Assembly (NCBI RefSeq): GCF_001005295.1
Contig: NZ_LBMK01000002.1
Location: 1,093,779-1,157,778, forward strand
From: Streptomyces yangpuensis
GTDB taxonomy: Bacteria; Actinomycetota; Actinomycetes; Streptomycetales; Streptomycetaceae
Direction of reading: 5' to 3'
DNA length: 64,000 nucleotides
Shown: positions 1-8,363 of the stretch, piece by piece
How positions within the stretch are numbered: position 1 is the stretch's first letter
Layout of the letters: each line of letters opens with the position of its first letter
Made by a program: the position numbers and the translations under genes
Notes under the pieces: generated by a model
What the model saw: only the letters and a program-made list of their open reading frames with translations
What the model was told of the DNA's origin: nothing
The model's database searches: none

Positions 1-548
1 CGGTAGACCTCGGGGGCGAACGGACCGAAGCCGTGCTTGTACGGCATGTTCTTCGCGGTCAGCGCCATGGTGAGGTTCGTGCGGCCGTGGTAGCCGTGGT
101 CGAAGACGACGACGGCCTGGCGCTTGGTGTACGAACGGGCGATCTTGACGGCGTTCTCGACGGCCTCGGCGCCGGAGTTGAACAGGGCCGACTTCTTGGC
201 GTGGTCGCCCGGGGTCAGCTCGGCGAGGGCCTCGCAGACCTCGACGTAGCCCTCGTACGGGGTGACCATGAAGCAGGTGTGGGTGAAGTCGGCGAGCTGC
301 GCGGAGGCGCGGCGCACGACGGCCTCGGCGGAGGCGCCGACCGAGGTCACGGCGATGCCGGAGCCGAAGTCGATCAGCTGGTTGCCGTCGACGTCCTCGA
401 TGATGCCGCCGCCCGCGCGGGCCGTGAAGACGGGCAGCACGGAGCCCACGCCGCCGGCCACGGTCTGCAGGCGGCGCGCCTGCAGCTCCTGCGACTTGGG
501 GCCGGGGATCGCGGTGACGATCTTGCGCTCCTGCGGGACAGCAGTCAT
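1..548 (-). CDS. gabT: 4-aminobutyrate aminotransferase, N-terminal part (runs off the window)
   Basis: Class-III PLP-dependent aminotransferase that moves the amino group of GABA to 2-oxoglutarate, giving succinate semialdehyde. Only about 182 N-terminal residues are in the window; the PLP lysine lies outside it. Family features seen are the dimer and substrate strand GGGIIEDVDGNQLIDFGSGI, the cofactor-loop motif FNSGAEAVENAVKIAR, and DHGYHGRTNLTMALT near the edge. The start is ATG at 548-546 with AGGAG about 8 nt upstream. It is divergent from the membrane ATPase at 797. A PucR regulator and an aldehyde dehydrogenase follow within 5 kb, which supports a GABA-catabolic role. The substrate assignment rests on family resemblance. 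Confidence 0.9.
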   Translation of the reverse strand, partial: MTAVPQERKIVTAIPGPKSQELQARRLQTVAGGVGSVLPVFTARAGGGIIEDVDGNQLIDFGSGIAVTSVGASAEAVVRRASAQLADFTHTCFMVTPYEGYVEVCEALAELTPGDHAKKSALFNSGAEAVENAVKIARSYTKRQAVVVFDHGYHGRTNLTMALTAKNMPYKHGFGPFAPEVY

Positions 549-582
549 AGAGGGCTCCTGGGGGGTGTTTTCGGACGCACTT

Positions 583-664
583 GTGTCTTTGTCCGCAGGC
601 TAGGCCCGGGAGCGGGGGTCCTGCATGCTCCGTTCGGTAGTGATCTCAGCGTGTCCTTGTCCGC
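583..664. promoter_or_regulatory. Direct repeats GTGTCYTTGTCCGC in the gabT upstream region
   Basis: Two near-identical 14-mers, GTGTCTTTGTCCGC (583-596) and GTGTCCTTGTCCGC (651-664), lie 68 bp apart in the 248-bp divergent region before gabT. The first sits 35 bp upstream of the gabT start. They could be operators for the nearby PucR-type regulator; this is inference from position and repetition only. Confidence 0.35.
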
Positions 665-796
665 GACGGCCATAGGAAGGATCCGGAGCGTGTCTCGTGG
701 ATCAGGACCGGGTACGGGCGCAGAGCGCCCCCGAGCCCTGGGCCGGGCACTAGATTGAGCGCCGCAGGGCAAGGGATGGGCAGGGGGCAGGGGTTC

Positions 797-3178
797 ATGG
801 ACACCGAGGGAACGTACGACGGACAGGCGACCCAAGCGGGTCACGTACCTAGGCCTGCCACATCGCCTGAACACCCTCCGAAACCCCTTCACGCACCTGC
901 CAGCGCCCCCGGACAGCTGCCGCCCCTCGCCGCATGGATCAGCGCGCCGCGCCCGGCCGCCGATCCGGGCATCTGGCGCTACGGCCACACCCCGCGGGCG
1001 GCGGCGGAGCCCGAGCGGACCCCCGACCGGGCCCTGGCGAGCGGCGCGCTCATCTCCTTCCTGGGCTGCGTACTCGTGTGGTCCCTCATGCGCAACACCT
1101 ACATCCCCTTCTGGGACACACCGCTGAAGTTGTTCACCCCGAACAGCTGGTGGGCGGCGAACGGCGAACCCGTCGCGAAGACGGGTGGTGTGCAGGCCAA
1201 GCCGATCTACGAGCTGCTCTTCGTCGCGGCGCTCCTCTACGGCTTCGGGAGGCTGGGCAACTGGCGGACCGTCTGGACGCGCCTGGTCGTCGCGCGGGGC
1301 CCCGTCGTCCAGGCCCTCGCGGCAGTTCCCCTGGCCTGGGTGACGATCCTCCTCGTGCACAACTACCAGCTGCCGCTGCGGCAGCTCGCGGAAGGGTTCC
1401 TCACCTTCGACGGCGATCCGGTGGCCAACCGGGCCCTCGTGGACACCACCCGGACCGTGATCGACGTGGTGCTCGTCCTCGCCTTCGCCCTCCTCGGCGG
1501 TGTCGTGGGCCTGGTCCGCCGCCTGGTGGGTGCCGGCGGCGCGAAGGGACCGGCCACCACCGACCGGCCGCCCATGGCGGGCCCCGAGGCCGGCGGGCTC
1601 GAAGACCCCGTGCGGTGGCCGCAGTTGCGGGCGGCCGGGCTGGGGGAGGTGGCCGATCGGCTGGAGGGGGAGGCCGGGGGCGGGCGGATGAACGATGTCG
1701 ACTACGCCCGGATCCGGCGGGCGTGGGACTCCGTCCGCGTCGATCCCTCTCGCATGCGTGCCTTCGCCGACTCCGTCCGCGACAAGGGCGCCGGGGCCTG
1801 CGTGCACCCCTCCGGGGACCGGGACCTGCCCGTGCGGGCCGCCCGGCACGACCTGCTGGCCCGGCAGGTGCTCCTCGGCACCGTCGAGGACGGCGTCCGC
1901 AACCCCTACGCCCGCCGCGGCACCTCCCTCGCGCTCGACCCCGACGTGCTCGGCACCTCCCTGCTCGCCGTCGGCCCCTCCGGCACCGGCAAGACGCAGC
2001 GCCTGGTGCGGCCCGTCGTGGAGTCCCTCGCCCTCCAGGCCCTCGCCGGCCAGGCCGCCGTCGTCGCCGTCGGCGCCGCCGGGGCCCAGCTCGGGCCCGA
2101 CGCCGCCTACGACGTCGTCGTCCGCATCGGCGACCCCGGCTCCGTCTACGACCTCGACCTCTACGGCGGGAGCACCGACCCCGACGAGGCCGCGACCCTG
2201 CTCGCCGAGGCCTTCGTCGGAGACGTTCCCGGCATCGACGTCCGCCGGGCAGCGACCGCCCTCGCCCAGCTCCTCGGGCCGTTCCGGACCGCGTACGGCC
2301 GTTTCCCCGCCGTGCCCGAGCTGCGCGAGCTGCTCGACCAGGTCCCCGCCGCCTTCGACGCCCTGCGCCGCGAGCTCGCCGCCGACGGCGCCGCGCACCA
2401 CACGATGCTGCGCGAGCTCGACGCCCGCACCCGCCAGCACGGGGCGCACGGCGACCCCGGACCGGCCCTCGCCGACCGGGTGGCCCTGCTGGACCGGCCC
2501 GCGTTCGCCGGCTTCTTCGACACCACCGGCCAGGGCCGGCCCTTCTCGCTGCGCGCCCTGGAGCACCCGATCAGGGTCCGCGTCGACCTCCCCGAGCGGG
2601 GGCACGCCGACGCCTCCCGGATGCTGGCCCGGCTGCTGCTCGCCCAGTTCAACGCCGCCGCGGCCGCCCGCGCCGACCGCTCCCTCTTCGCCTTCCTCGC
2701 CTTCGACGACGCCTCGCACACCCTGACCCCGGAGACCGTGCGCGGCGTCCAGCGACTGCGCTCGGCACACGCGGGCGTCCTGCTCACCCTGCGCACGCTG
2801 GACGACGTACCGGAGGCGCTGCGTACGCCGCTGCTCGGGGCGGTCGGCTGCCGGATGGCCTTCTCCGGGGTTACCACCTGGGACGGCAAGCGCTTCGCCG
2901 AGGCCTGGGGCACCGAGTGGGTGGAGACGCGCGACGTCACCCAGCGCACCGTCTTCGCCGACCAGCCGCTGACCCGCGCGATCCACGCCTTCCGCAAGCT
3001 CGTCACCGGCAAGGCGGTCACCACGGACGCGGTGACCGTGCGGCAGGTGGAACGGGAGCGGTGGTCAGCCTCGGACCTGGCACACGCCGTGCCCCCCGGG
3101 CACGCCGTGCTCTCGCTCACCTCCGTGAAGGGGGAGCGGGCGGCCCCGCTGCTGGTCCGGCTGGCCGGAACGGCCTGA
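797..3178 (+). CDS. Membrane-anchored VirD4/TraG-like P-loop ATPase
   Basis: About 793 aa. Four hydrophobic segments sit near residues 84-98, 136-152, 173-190 and 221-243. A soluble ATPase domain follows, with Walker A GPSGTGKT near residue 392 and a hydrophobic Walker-B-like strand FLAFDD near residue 630. This topology, and the late segment with LRTLDDVPEALRTPLLG then GCRMAF, resembles type IV coupling proteins of the VirD4/TraG class. No relaxase or pilus gene is nearby, so a conjugation role is not supported. Starts are ambiguous: TTG 755, ATG 776 and ATG 797 are all in frame. I prefer 797 because G-rich sequence precedes it at a usual distance. Function is unknown; similar proteins are conserved in Streptomyces. 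Confidence 0.75.
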   Translation: MDTEGTYDGQATQAGHVPRPATSPEHPPKPLHAPASAPGQLPPLAAWISAPRPAADPGIWRYGHTPRAAAEPERTPDRALASGALISFLGCVLVWSLMRNTYIPFWDTPLKLFTPNSWWAANGEPVAKTGGVQAKPIYELLFVAALLYGFGRLGNWRTVWTRLVVARGPVVQALAAVPLAWVTILLVHNYQLPLRQLAEGFLTFDGDPVANRALVDTTRTVIDVVLVLAFALLGGVVGLVRRLVGAGGAKGPATTDRPPMAGPEAGGLEDPVRWPQLRAAGLGEVADRLEGEAGGGRMNDVDYARIRRAWDSVRVDPSRMRAFADSVRDKGAGACVHPSGDRDLPVRAARHDLLARQVLLGTVEDGVRNPYARRGTSLALDPDVLGTSLLAVGPSGTGKTQRLVRPVVESLALQALAGQAAVVAVGAAGAQLGPDAAYDVVVRIGDPGSVYDLDLYGGSTDPDEAATLLAEAFVGDVPGIDVRRAATALAQLLGPFRTAYGRFPAVPELRELLDQVPAAFDALRRELAADGAAHHTMLRELDARTRQHGAHGDPGPALADRVALLDRPAFAGFFDTTGQGRPFSLRALEHPIRVRVDLPERGHADASRMLARLLLAQFNAAAAARADRSLFAFLAFDDASHTLTPETVRGVQRLRSAHAGVLLTLRTLDDVPEALRTPLLGAVGCRMAFSGVTTWDGKRFAEAWGTEWVETRDVTQRTVFADQPLTRAIHAFRKLVTGKAVTTDAVTVRQVERERWSASDLAHAVPPGHAVLSLTSVKGERAAPLLVRLAGTA

Positions 3179-3317
3179 ACCGCGCCCCCGACCCGTACGA
3201 GGTGGCAGAATCGAGGGGAGTCGTTCGTACGACACGGCGAAAAGCGTCGGGGGCTCCTCCACCGCTCCCTCCCGCGTCCCCGCAGTCCCCTCCCGCTCCG
3301 AAGGCCCCTGGTAACCG

Positions 3318-4901
3318 ATGCCGCTGACCCTCGCCTCACTCGTCCAGCACTCGGCGCTCAAGCTCAGCGTCCGGGCGGGCGAGAGCCGCCTGGACACCCC
3401 CGTGCGCTGGGCCCACGTCAGCGAGCTCGCCGACCCCGTCCCCTATATGGAGGGCGGGGAGCTGCTGCTGATCACCGCGATGAAGCTGGACGCCGACGAC
3501 CCGCAGGAGATGCGGGCCTACGTACGGCGCCTGGCCGCCGCCGGAGTGGTCGGCATCGGCTTCGCGATCGGCGTCAACTACGAGGCGGTCCCCGAGGCAC
3601 TGGTCGAGGCGGCCCGGACCGAGGACATGCCGCTGCTGGAGGTGCCGCGCCGGACGCCCTTCCTCGCGATCAGCAAGGCCGTCTCCGCGGCACTCGCGGC
3701 GGACCAGTACCGGGCGGTCACCGCCGGGTTCGAGGCCCAGCGCGAGCTGACGCGCGCCGCGCTCTCCGCCGACGGGCCCGCCGAACTGCTGGCGAAGCTC
3801 GCGGCGCACGTGCACGGCTGGGCCGCGCTCTACGACACCTCCGGCGCGGTCGTGGCGGCCGCCCCCGACTGGGCCGCGCGCCGCGCCGCCCGGCTGACCC
3901 CCGACGTGGAGCGGCTGCGCGAGCGGCCCGCGCCGGCGAGCGCCGTGGTCGGAGGGTCCGAGGACCGCGTCGAACTCCAGTCCCTGGGCACCGGCCGACG
4001 GGCGCGCGGCGCGCTCGCCGTCGGCACCGGCGCCCCGCTGGGCACCGCCGAGCGGTACGCCGTCCACTCCGCGGTGGCGCTGCTGACGCTCACCACCGAG
4101 CGGTCGCGGTCGCTGCACGACGCCGAGTCCCGGCTGGGCGCGGCGGTGCTGCGGATGCTGCTGGCGGACGAGCCGGACCACGCCCGGGCCGTGGCCGGCG
4201 ACCTGTACGGGTCCCTGCTGGACGCGCCGTTCCGGCTCGTCGTGGCCGAGCCGGCGCTGGCGGGCACGGCGCAGCCCGAGGGACTGGCGCTGCTCGCCGA
4301 CACGGTGGAGTCGGCGGCGGCCCGTACCGGGGAGGCGCTGCTGGTGGTCCCGGAGCCGGGACGGCTCGTGGTCCTCGCCTCCGACGCCGGGTCGGCCGTA
4401 CAGGCGTGCACGGACCACGCGGAGACCCTGGAGGCCCGGCGCGGCCGGGACGCGGCCGGCCCGGAGCCGGACGAGCTGGTCATCGGGCTGTCCGCGCCCT
4501 CCGGCCCCGGCGGGGTCGCCGCGGCCCTCAAGCAGGCCGACCAGGCGCTCGCCGTGGCCCGCCGGCGCGGGCGCCCGATGGTGGAGCACGAGGACATGGC
4601 GGCGGGCTCGGTCCTGCCGCTGCTGGCCGACGACGCGGTACGGGCCTTCGCGGACGGCACCCTGCGGGCGCTGCGGGAGCACGACGCGACGGGACGCGGG
4701 GACCTGGTGGCCTCGCTGCAGGCCTGGCTCTCCCGGCACGGCCAGTGGGACGCGGCCGCGGCCGACCTCGGCGTGCACCGGCACACCCTGCGCTACCGGA
4801 TGAAGCGGGTCGAGGAGATCCTCGGCCGCTCCCTGGAGGACCCGGACGTCCGCATGGAACTGTGGCTCGCCCTCAAGGCCACCTCCACCACTCCCGGCTA
4901 A
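3318..4901 (+). CDS. PucR-family transcriptional regulator
   Basis: 527 aa. The N-terminal PucR-like domain (about residues 1-125) begins MPLTLASLVQHSALKLSVRAG and includes the family stretch WAHVSELADPVPYMEGGELL. A central GGDEF-like linker region follows. The C-terminal PucR helix-turn-helix lies near residues 465-520, with the recognition segment DLGVHRHTLRYRMKRVEEILG. PucR proteins usually activate purine or amine catabolism genes in response to a metabolite. The gene is immediately upstream of an aldehyde dehydrogenase and near gabT, so control of GABA catabolism is the likely role. A PucR-type regulator named GabR does this in Corynebacterium, from memory. Start ATG with a weak GAAGG upstream. 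Confidence 0.9.
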   Translation: MPLTLASLVQHSALKLSVRAGESRLDTPVRWAHVSELADPVPYMEGGELLLITAMKLDADDPQEMRAYVRRLAAAGVVGIGFAIGVNYEAVPEALVEAARTEDMPLLEVPRRTPFLAISKAVSAALAADQYRAVTAGFEAQRELTRAALSADGPAELLAKLAAHVHGWAALYDTSGAVVAAAPDWAARRAARLTPDVERLRERPAPASAVVGGSEDRVELQSLGTGRRARGALAVGTGAPLGTAERYAVHSAVALLTLTTERSRSLHDAESRLGAAVLRMLLADEPDHARAVAGDLYGSLLDAPFRLVVAEPALAGTAQPEGLALLADTVESAAARTGEALLVVPEPGRLVVLASDAGSAVQACTDHAETLEARRGRDAAGPEPDELVIGLSAPSGPGGVAAALKQADQALAVARRRGRPMVEHEDMAAGSVLPLLADDAVRAFADGTLRALREHDATGRGDLVASLQAWLSRHGQWDAAAADLGVHRHTLRYRMKRVEEILGRSLEDPDVRMELWLALKATSTTPG

Positions 4902-5044
4902 GGGGTGGCCGACGGGCGACAGTGACAAAGCGGCGCGACTGCGACGGCGCGTACTACACCCCGGATAAACGCCGAATCCCCCGCGGAGTCCTACGGTGGA
5001 GGGGTCAGGACCCACCGCACACTTTTCGAAGGGCCGGGATTCGC

Positions 5045-6490
5045 ATGACTTCCACCCACGCCTTCTGGCTCGCCGGCCGCCAGGCCACCGGCGAGGACAG
5101 CTTCGACGTCCACTCTCCGTGGGACGGCCGACTGGTCGCCGCGGTCAGCGTGCCCACCGACGCGCAGGTCGAAGAGGCCGTGGCCGCGGCGTACGCCGTG
5201 ACGGCGGAGTTCTCCGCGACCCCCGCCCACGTACGGGCCGCGGCCCTGGACCACGTGTCCAAGCGGCTCGTCGAGCGCACCGAGGAGATCGCCCAGCTGA
5301 TCTCCGCCGAGAACGGCAAGCCCGTCAAGTGGGCCCGCGGTGAGGTCGGCCGTGCGGTGTCCGTGTTCCGCTTCGCCGCGGAGGAGGCCCGTCGCTTCAA
5401 CGGCGGCGAGGCCCAGCGCCTCGACACCGACGCCGGTGGCGTCGGCCGCCTCGCGCTGACCCGTCGCTTCGTCAAGGGCCCGGTCCTCGGCATCGCGCCG
5501 TTCAACTTCCCGCTGAACCTGTGCGCCCACAAGGTGGCCCCGGCCATCGCCGTCGGCGCGCCGATCATCCTCAAGCCGGCCCCGGCCACGCCGCTGTCCG
5601 GCCTGATCCTCGGTGAGCTGCTCGCCGAGACCGACCTCCCGGCCGGCTCCTGGTCGGTCCTGCCGGTCGCGAACGACAAGATGCCCGCCCTGGTCAAGGA
5701 CGAGCGCCTGCCCGTCATCTCCTTCACCGGCTCCGACACCGTCGGCTACGCCATCCAGCAGTCGGTGCCCCACAAGCACTGCACCCTGGAACTCGGCGGC
5801 AACGCCGCGGCCGTGGTCCTGGACGACTGGTCCTCCGACGCCGACCTCGACTGGGCCGCGACCCGCATCGCGACCTTCTCGAACTACCAGGCCGGCCAGT
5901 CCTGCATCTCCGTGCAGCGCGTGATCGCCGACGCCTCCGTCTACGACCGCCTCGTCGAGAAGGTCGTCGCGAAGGTCCAGGCCCAGGTCACCGGTGACCC
6001 GAACGACGACGCCACCGACGTCGGCCCGCTCGTCTCCGAGGCCGCCGCCCAGCGCGTCGAGTCCTGGGTCGACGAGGCCGTGTCCGCCGGCGCCAAGCTG
6101 CTCACCGGCGGCAAGCGTGAGGGTGCCTCGTACGAGCCCACCGTCCTCGCGCACGTCCCCGAGGGCGTCAAGCTCGCCACCGAGGAGGTCTTCGGCCCGG
6201 TCCTGACCCTGCTGCGGGTCGAGAACACCGACGAGGCCTTCGCCGCGGTGAACGACTCCAAGTTCGGTCTGCAGACCGGCGTCTTCACCCGCAACGTCCA
6301 GACCGCGTTCCGCGCCCACCGCGAGCTCGAGGTCGGCGGCGTGATCATCGGCGACGCGCCGTCCTACCGCGCCGACCAGATGCCCTACGGCGGCGTCAAG
6401 CAGTCCGGTGTGGGCCGCGAGGGCGTCCGCTACGCGATGGACGACTACACCTACGAGCGGGTCCTGGTCCTGACCGGCCTCGACATCTGA
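5045..6490 (+). CDS. NAD(P)-dependent aldehyde dehydrogenase, candidate succinate-semialdehyde dehydrogenase
   Basis: 481 aa, normal family length. The cofactor-fold strand FNFPLNLCAHKVAPAIAVGA and the following ILKPA are present. The catalytic Glu is at about residue 249 in LELGG and the nucleophile Cys at about 287 in AGQSC. It oxidises an aldehyde to an acid. With gabT and a PucR regulator close by, succinate semialdehyde is a reasonable substrate, but the sequence does not prove it. The reading frame is open far upstream into the PucR gene. ATG 5045 is chosen because it follows GAAGGGCCGGGA and gives the family N-terminus. A strong hairpin terminator follows, and its second arm is the left end of the accessory island. 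Confidence 0.88.
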   Translation: MTSTHAFWLAGRQATGEDSFDVHSPWDGRLVAAVSVPTDAQVEEAVAAAYAVTAEFSATPAHVRAAALDHVSKRLVERTEEIAQLISAENGKPVKWARGEVGRAVSVFRFAAEEARRFNGGEAQRLDTDAGGVGRLALTRRFVKGPVLGIAPFNFPLNLCAHKVAPAIAVGAPIILKPAPATPLSGLILGELLAETDLPAGSWSVLPVANDKMPALVKDERLPVISFTGSDTVGYAIQQSVPHKHCTLELGGNAAAVVLDDWSSDADLDWAATRIATFSNYQAGQSCISVQRVIADASVYDRLVEKVVAKVQAQVTGDPNDDATDVGPLVSEAAAQRVESWVDEAVSAGAKLLTGGKREGASYEPTVLAHVPEGVKLATEEVFGPVLTLLRVENTDEAFAAVNDSKFGLQTGVFTRNVQTAFRAHRELEVGGVIIGDAPSYRADQMPYGGVKQSGVGREGVRYAMDDYTYERVLVLTGLDI

Positions 6491-6512
6491 TCTCGTACGG
6501 CCCACAAAGCCG

Positions 6513-6551
6513 ACGGCCGGAGCCCACTGTGCGGGGGCTCCGGCCGTCTTT
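6513..6551 (+). terminator. Rho-independent terminator of the aldehyde dehydrogenase gene
   Basis: A perfect 13-bp stem, ACGGCCGGAGCCC (6513-6525) with GGGCTCCGGCCGT (6535-6547), is followed by CTTTT. The loop and right arm form the 25-bp sequence that is repeated at 15706-15730, so the accessory DNA was inserted at this terminator. Confidence 0.85.
6524..6548 (+). repeat. Left copy of the 25-bp island boundary repeat (attL-like)
   Basis: Starts CCACTGTGCGGGGG and ends CTCCGGCCGTC. It is identical over 25 bp to 15706-15730. It includes the loop and 3' arm of the aldehyde dehydrogenase terminator. Confidence 0.8.
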
Positions 6552-6563
6552 TGCATGTGTGGC

Positions 6564-6601
6564 CTGACCTGCGAGAAACCTCCAGATCACGGCTGTTTCT
6601 C
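6564..6601. repeat. Left-end subterminal repeats of the island
   Basis: CTGACCTGC (6564-6572) is followed directly by GAGAAACC (6573-6580), with an inverted GTTTCTC at 6595-6601. The right end has the mirror arrangement GAGAAACC then GCAGGTCAG. The layout resembles recombinase arm-type sites beside a core. Confidence 0.45.
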
Positions 6602-6666
6602 ATGGACGCACGGGAACACCGGCGCCAGGTTTGCGCCTCGGCGGACCACGGCGTTTCTGCTTGCTG

Positions 6667-7839
6667 CTAAAAGTGGTCGGGGAGCCAGGGTTCGAGGTCG
6701 GTCGTGGTCCGGATGAGAACCGACAGGGCTTCCTCAGCCACGGAGTGGACCCCGGCCATGCGGGCGGACGTGGTGGTGCGGTAGCCGCCCGCGTACCAGA
6801 CCGCCAGATGCCGCCGGGTCAGGGTGACCTTCCCTTCGGTGGACGTAGGGGCGAGTTCGGCAGCGCCGTCCTGGATGTGGAGCACCCAGCGGTCCCAGCT
6901 GTCGCCGGTCGCGCTCTCGATCTCGAGGGGGACCGTGGTGGTGAGGCTGGTCGGCCAGCCGCGGAGTCGGATGGCTTCCGGGGCGTCGAGGATGCGGAGC
7001 ATCCAGGGGTGCCAGGACTCGGCGGTGGTCCGGTGGTGTCGGAGCCCGTGGAGGAGGGTGGGGTAAGGCGGGAGGGTGCCGCGACGGAACTCGATCGTGC
7101 GGGCTCGCGTGTTGTGGCGGCCGAGGAAGGTGAGCATGGCCGCGGCGGTGGGTTGGCTGGCTGCCCAGAAGTCATGGACGACCAGGCTCATGCCGTGGCG
7201 CTCGTGCCGCTTGGCGGCGAGGGTGAGCAGGCCGGCGGTGGGGTGGCCGGGGCGGTTGAACCGATAGGCGGTGAGGCCGCTCTTGGCCTCCTTCCATTTC
7301 GTCCACCAGTTGGGCCGGTGGACGGGGCCGTTCCACTGCCGGGCGAGGTCACGCTGAAGGTCCTGGGCGTCGTCGGTGAGACCGTGCTCGACCTCGAAGT
7401 CGTCGCTGGTGAAGGACTGCCTGAGGTCGTCGGTGGCGACGGCCCAGGCGAGAACGGGGACGGGGGCTTCCCAGCCGAGGCGGCGGGCGTAGCCGGTGGA
7501 GGAGGTGGTGATGGCTGAGATGACCGCCCCGCGCTCGATCAGGGGGCGGAGCCGCTCGGCTGTCATGGCGGTGGCCAGGTGGTCGCCGCGTTCTTCGGGT
7601 GCCACGCAGCCGTCGCCGAGGCAGGCGCTGGGGACGGGGGCGCCGCCGAAGAACTGGTCGACGAGGAGACCGAGGCCGCCCGCGACGACGCGGCCGCCGC
7701 GGACGGCGACTTGGAGGTCGGCGTGGTCGCGGAGGTGGGTGATGTCGTGGACAAAGTGGCCATAGGCGCGGGTGGCGAGCTGGTCGTACTGCTGCCAGAG
7801 GACGCTGTCGGCCGGGCGGAAGGTCAACTGTTCGCTCAT
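6667..7839 (-). CDS. Eis-like GNAT N-acetyltransferase
   Basis: 390 aa, close to the roughly 400 aa of Eis proteins. It has an N-terminal GNAT fold with the acetyl-CoA loop region EERGDHLATAMTAERL (about residues 81-96). A second GNAT-like half and a C-terminal sterol-carrier-like domain follow; the segment WDRWVLHIQDGAAEL belongs to the last. The chain ends in Phe, as in mycobacterial Eis, where the terminal carboxylate is catalytic (from memory). Eis enzymes acetylate amines, including aminoglycosides. This is the last gene of the island operon, 8 bp after the MaoC gene, so it may acylate the pathway product or give self-protection. Its actual substrate is unknown. Confidence 0.8.
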   Translation of the reverse strand: MSEQLTFRPADSVLWQQYDQLATRAYGHFVHDITHLRDHADLQVAVRGGRVVAGGLGLLVDQFFGGAPVPSACLGDGCVAPEERGDHLATAMTAERLRPLIERGAVISAITTSSTGYARRLGWEAPVPVLAWAVATDDLRQSFTSDDFEVEHGLTDDAQDLQRDLARQWNGPVHRPNWWTKWKEAKSGLTAYRFNRPGHPTAGLLTLAAKRHERHGMSLVVHDFWAASQPTAAAMLTFLGRHNTRARTIEFRRGTLPPYPTLLHGLRHHRTTAESWHPWMLRILDAPEAIRLRGWPTSLTTTVPLEIESATGDSWDRWVLHIQDGAAELAPTSTEGKVTLTRRHLAVWYAGGYRTTTSARMAGVHSVAEEALSVLIRTTTDLEPWLPDHF

Positions 7840-7847
7840 GGTCGCTT

Positions 7848-8363
7848 CTAGTAGTTGGTGGCGTCGCGGGCGGCGTCGGCGTCCAGGGGGATCAGGAAGA
7901 CTCGGATGAAGGTCACCACGGTGGCCCCTGTCTGGTTGTGGCCGGTGGTGTGGCAGGTGATGACCCCTTCACCGGGCTGGCTCTGGGAGGGGCGGCGGGT
8001 GAGGATCTTCGTCTGCGCGTACAGGGTGTCGCCGATATGGACGGGGGCGGTGAAGCGGACGCGGTCGAGGGAGAGGTTGGCGGTGGTCAGGCCGCTGACG
8101 CTGCGTACGGTCATGCCGCCCACGAGGCTGAGGGTGACGCCCGAGCACACCAGGAGTCGGCTGCTGTGGTGGGTGTCGGTGTGGATGGGGGCGACGTTGC
8201 CGCTCAGGGCGGCGCCCAGGAGGCTGTCGGTCTCGGTGACGGTCCGGCCGGGCCGGTGCTCGATGACCAGCCCGGGGGTGAGGTCGTCGTAGGCCAGTCC
8301 GACGGTCTCGCGGATCCGGTCCTGGCCGAGCGTGCGGTAGCCGTACGGGAGCCCGGGGCTCAC
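7848..8363 (-). CDS. MaoC-like hotdog hydratase/dehydratase
   Basis: 171 aa, a single hotdog domain. The MaoC hydratase signature is GNVAPIHTD at about residues 55-63, with the catalytic His in the usual position. GGMTVRSVSG and VRFTAPVHIGDTLYAQT follow, as in the mesaconyl-CoA hydratase-like branch. The GTG start at 8363 overlaps the stop of the upstream CitE-like gene by 4 bp (GTGA), so the two are translationally coupled. MaoC and CitE pairs are known from mesaconyl-CoA/methylmalyl-CoA chemistry. Here the presence of an ACP suggests the substrate could be ACP-bound instead. Reaction inferred: reversible hydration of an enoyl thioester. Confidence 0.8.
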   Translation of the reverse strand: MSPGLPYGYRTLGQDRIRETVGLAYDDLTPGLVIEHRPGRTVTETDSLLGAALSGNVAPIHTDTHHSSRLLVCSGVTLSLVGGMTVRSVSGLTTANLSLDRVRFTAPVHIGDTLYAQTKILTRRPSQSQPGEGVITCHTTGHNQTGATVVTFIRVFLIPLDADAARDATNY

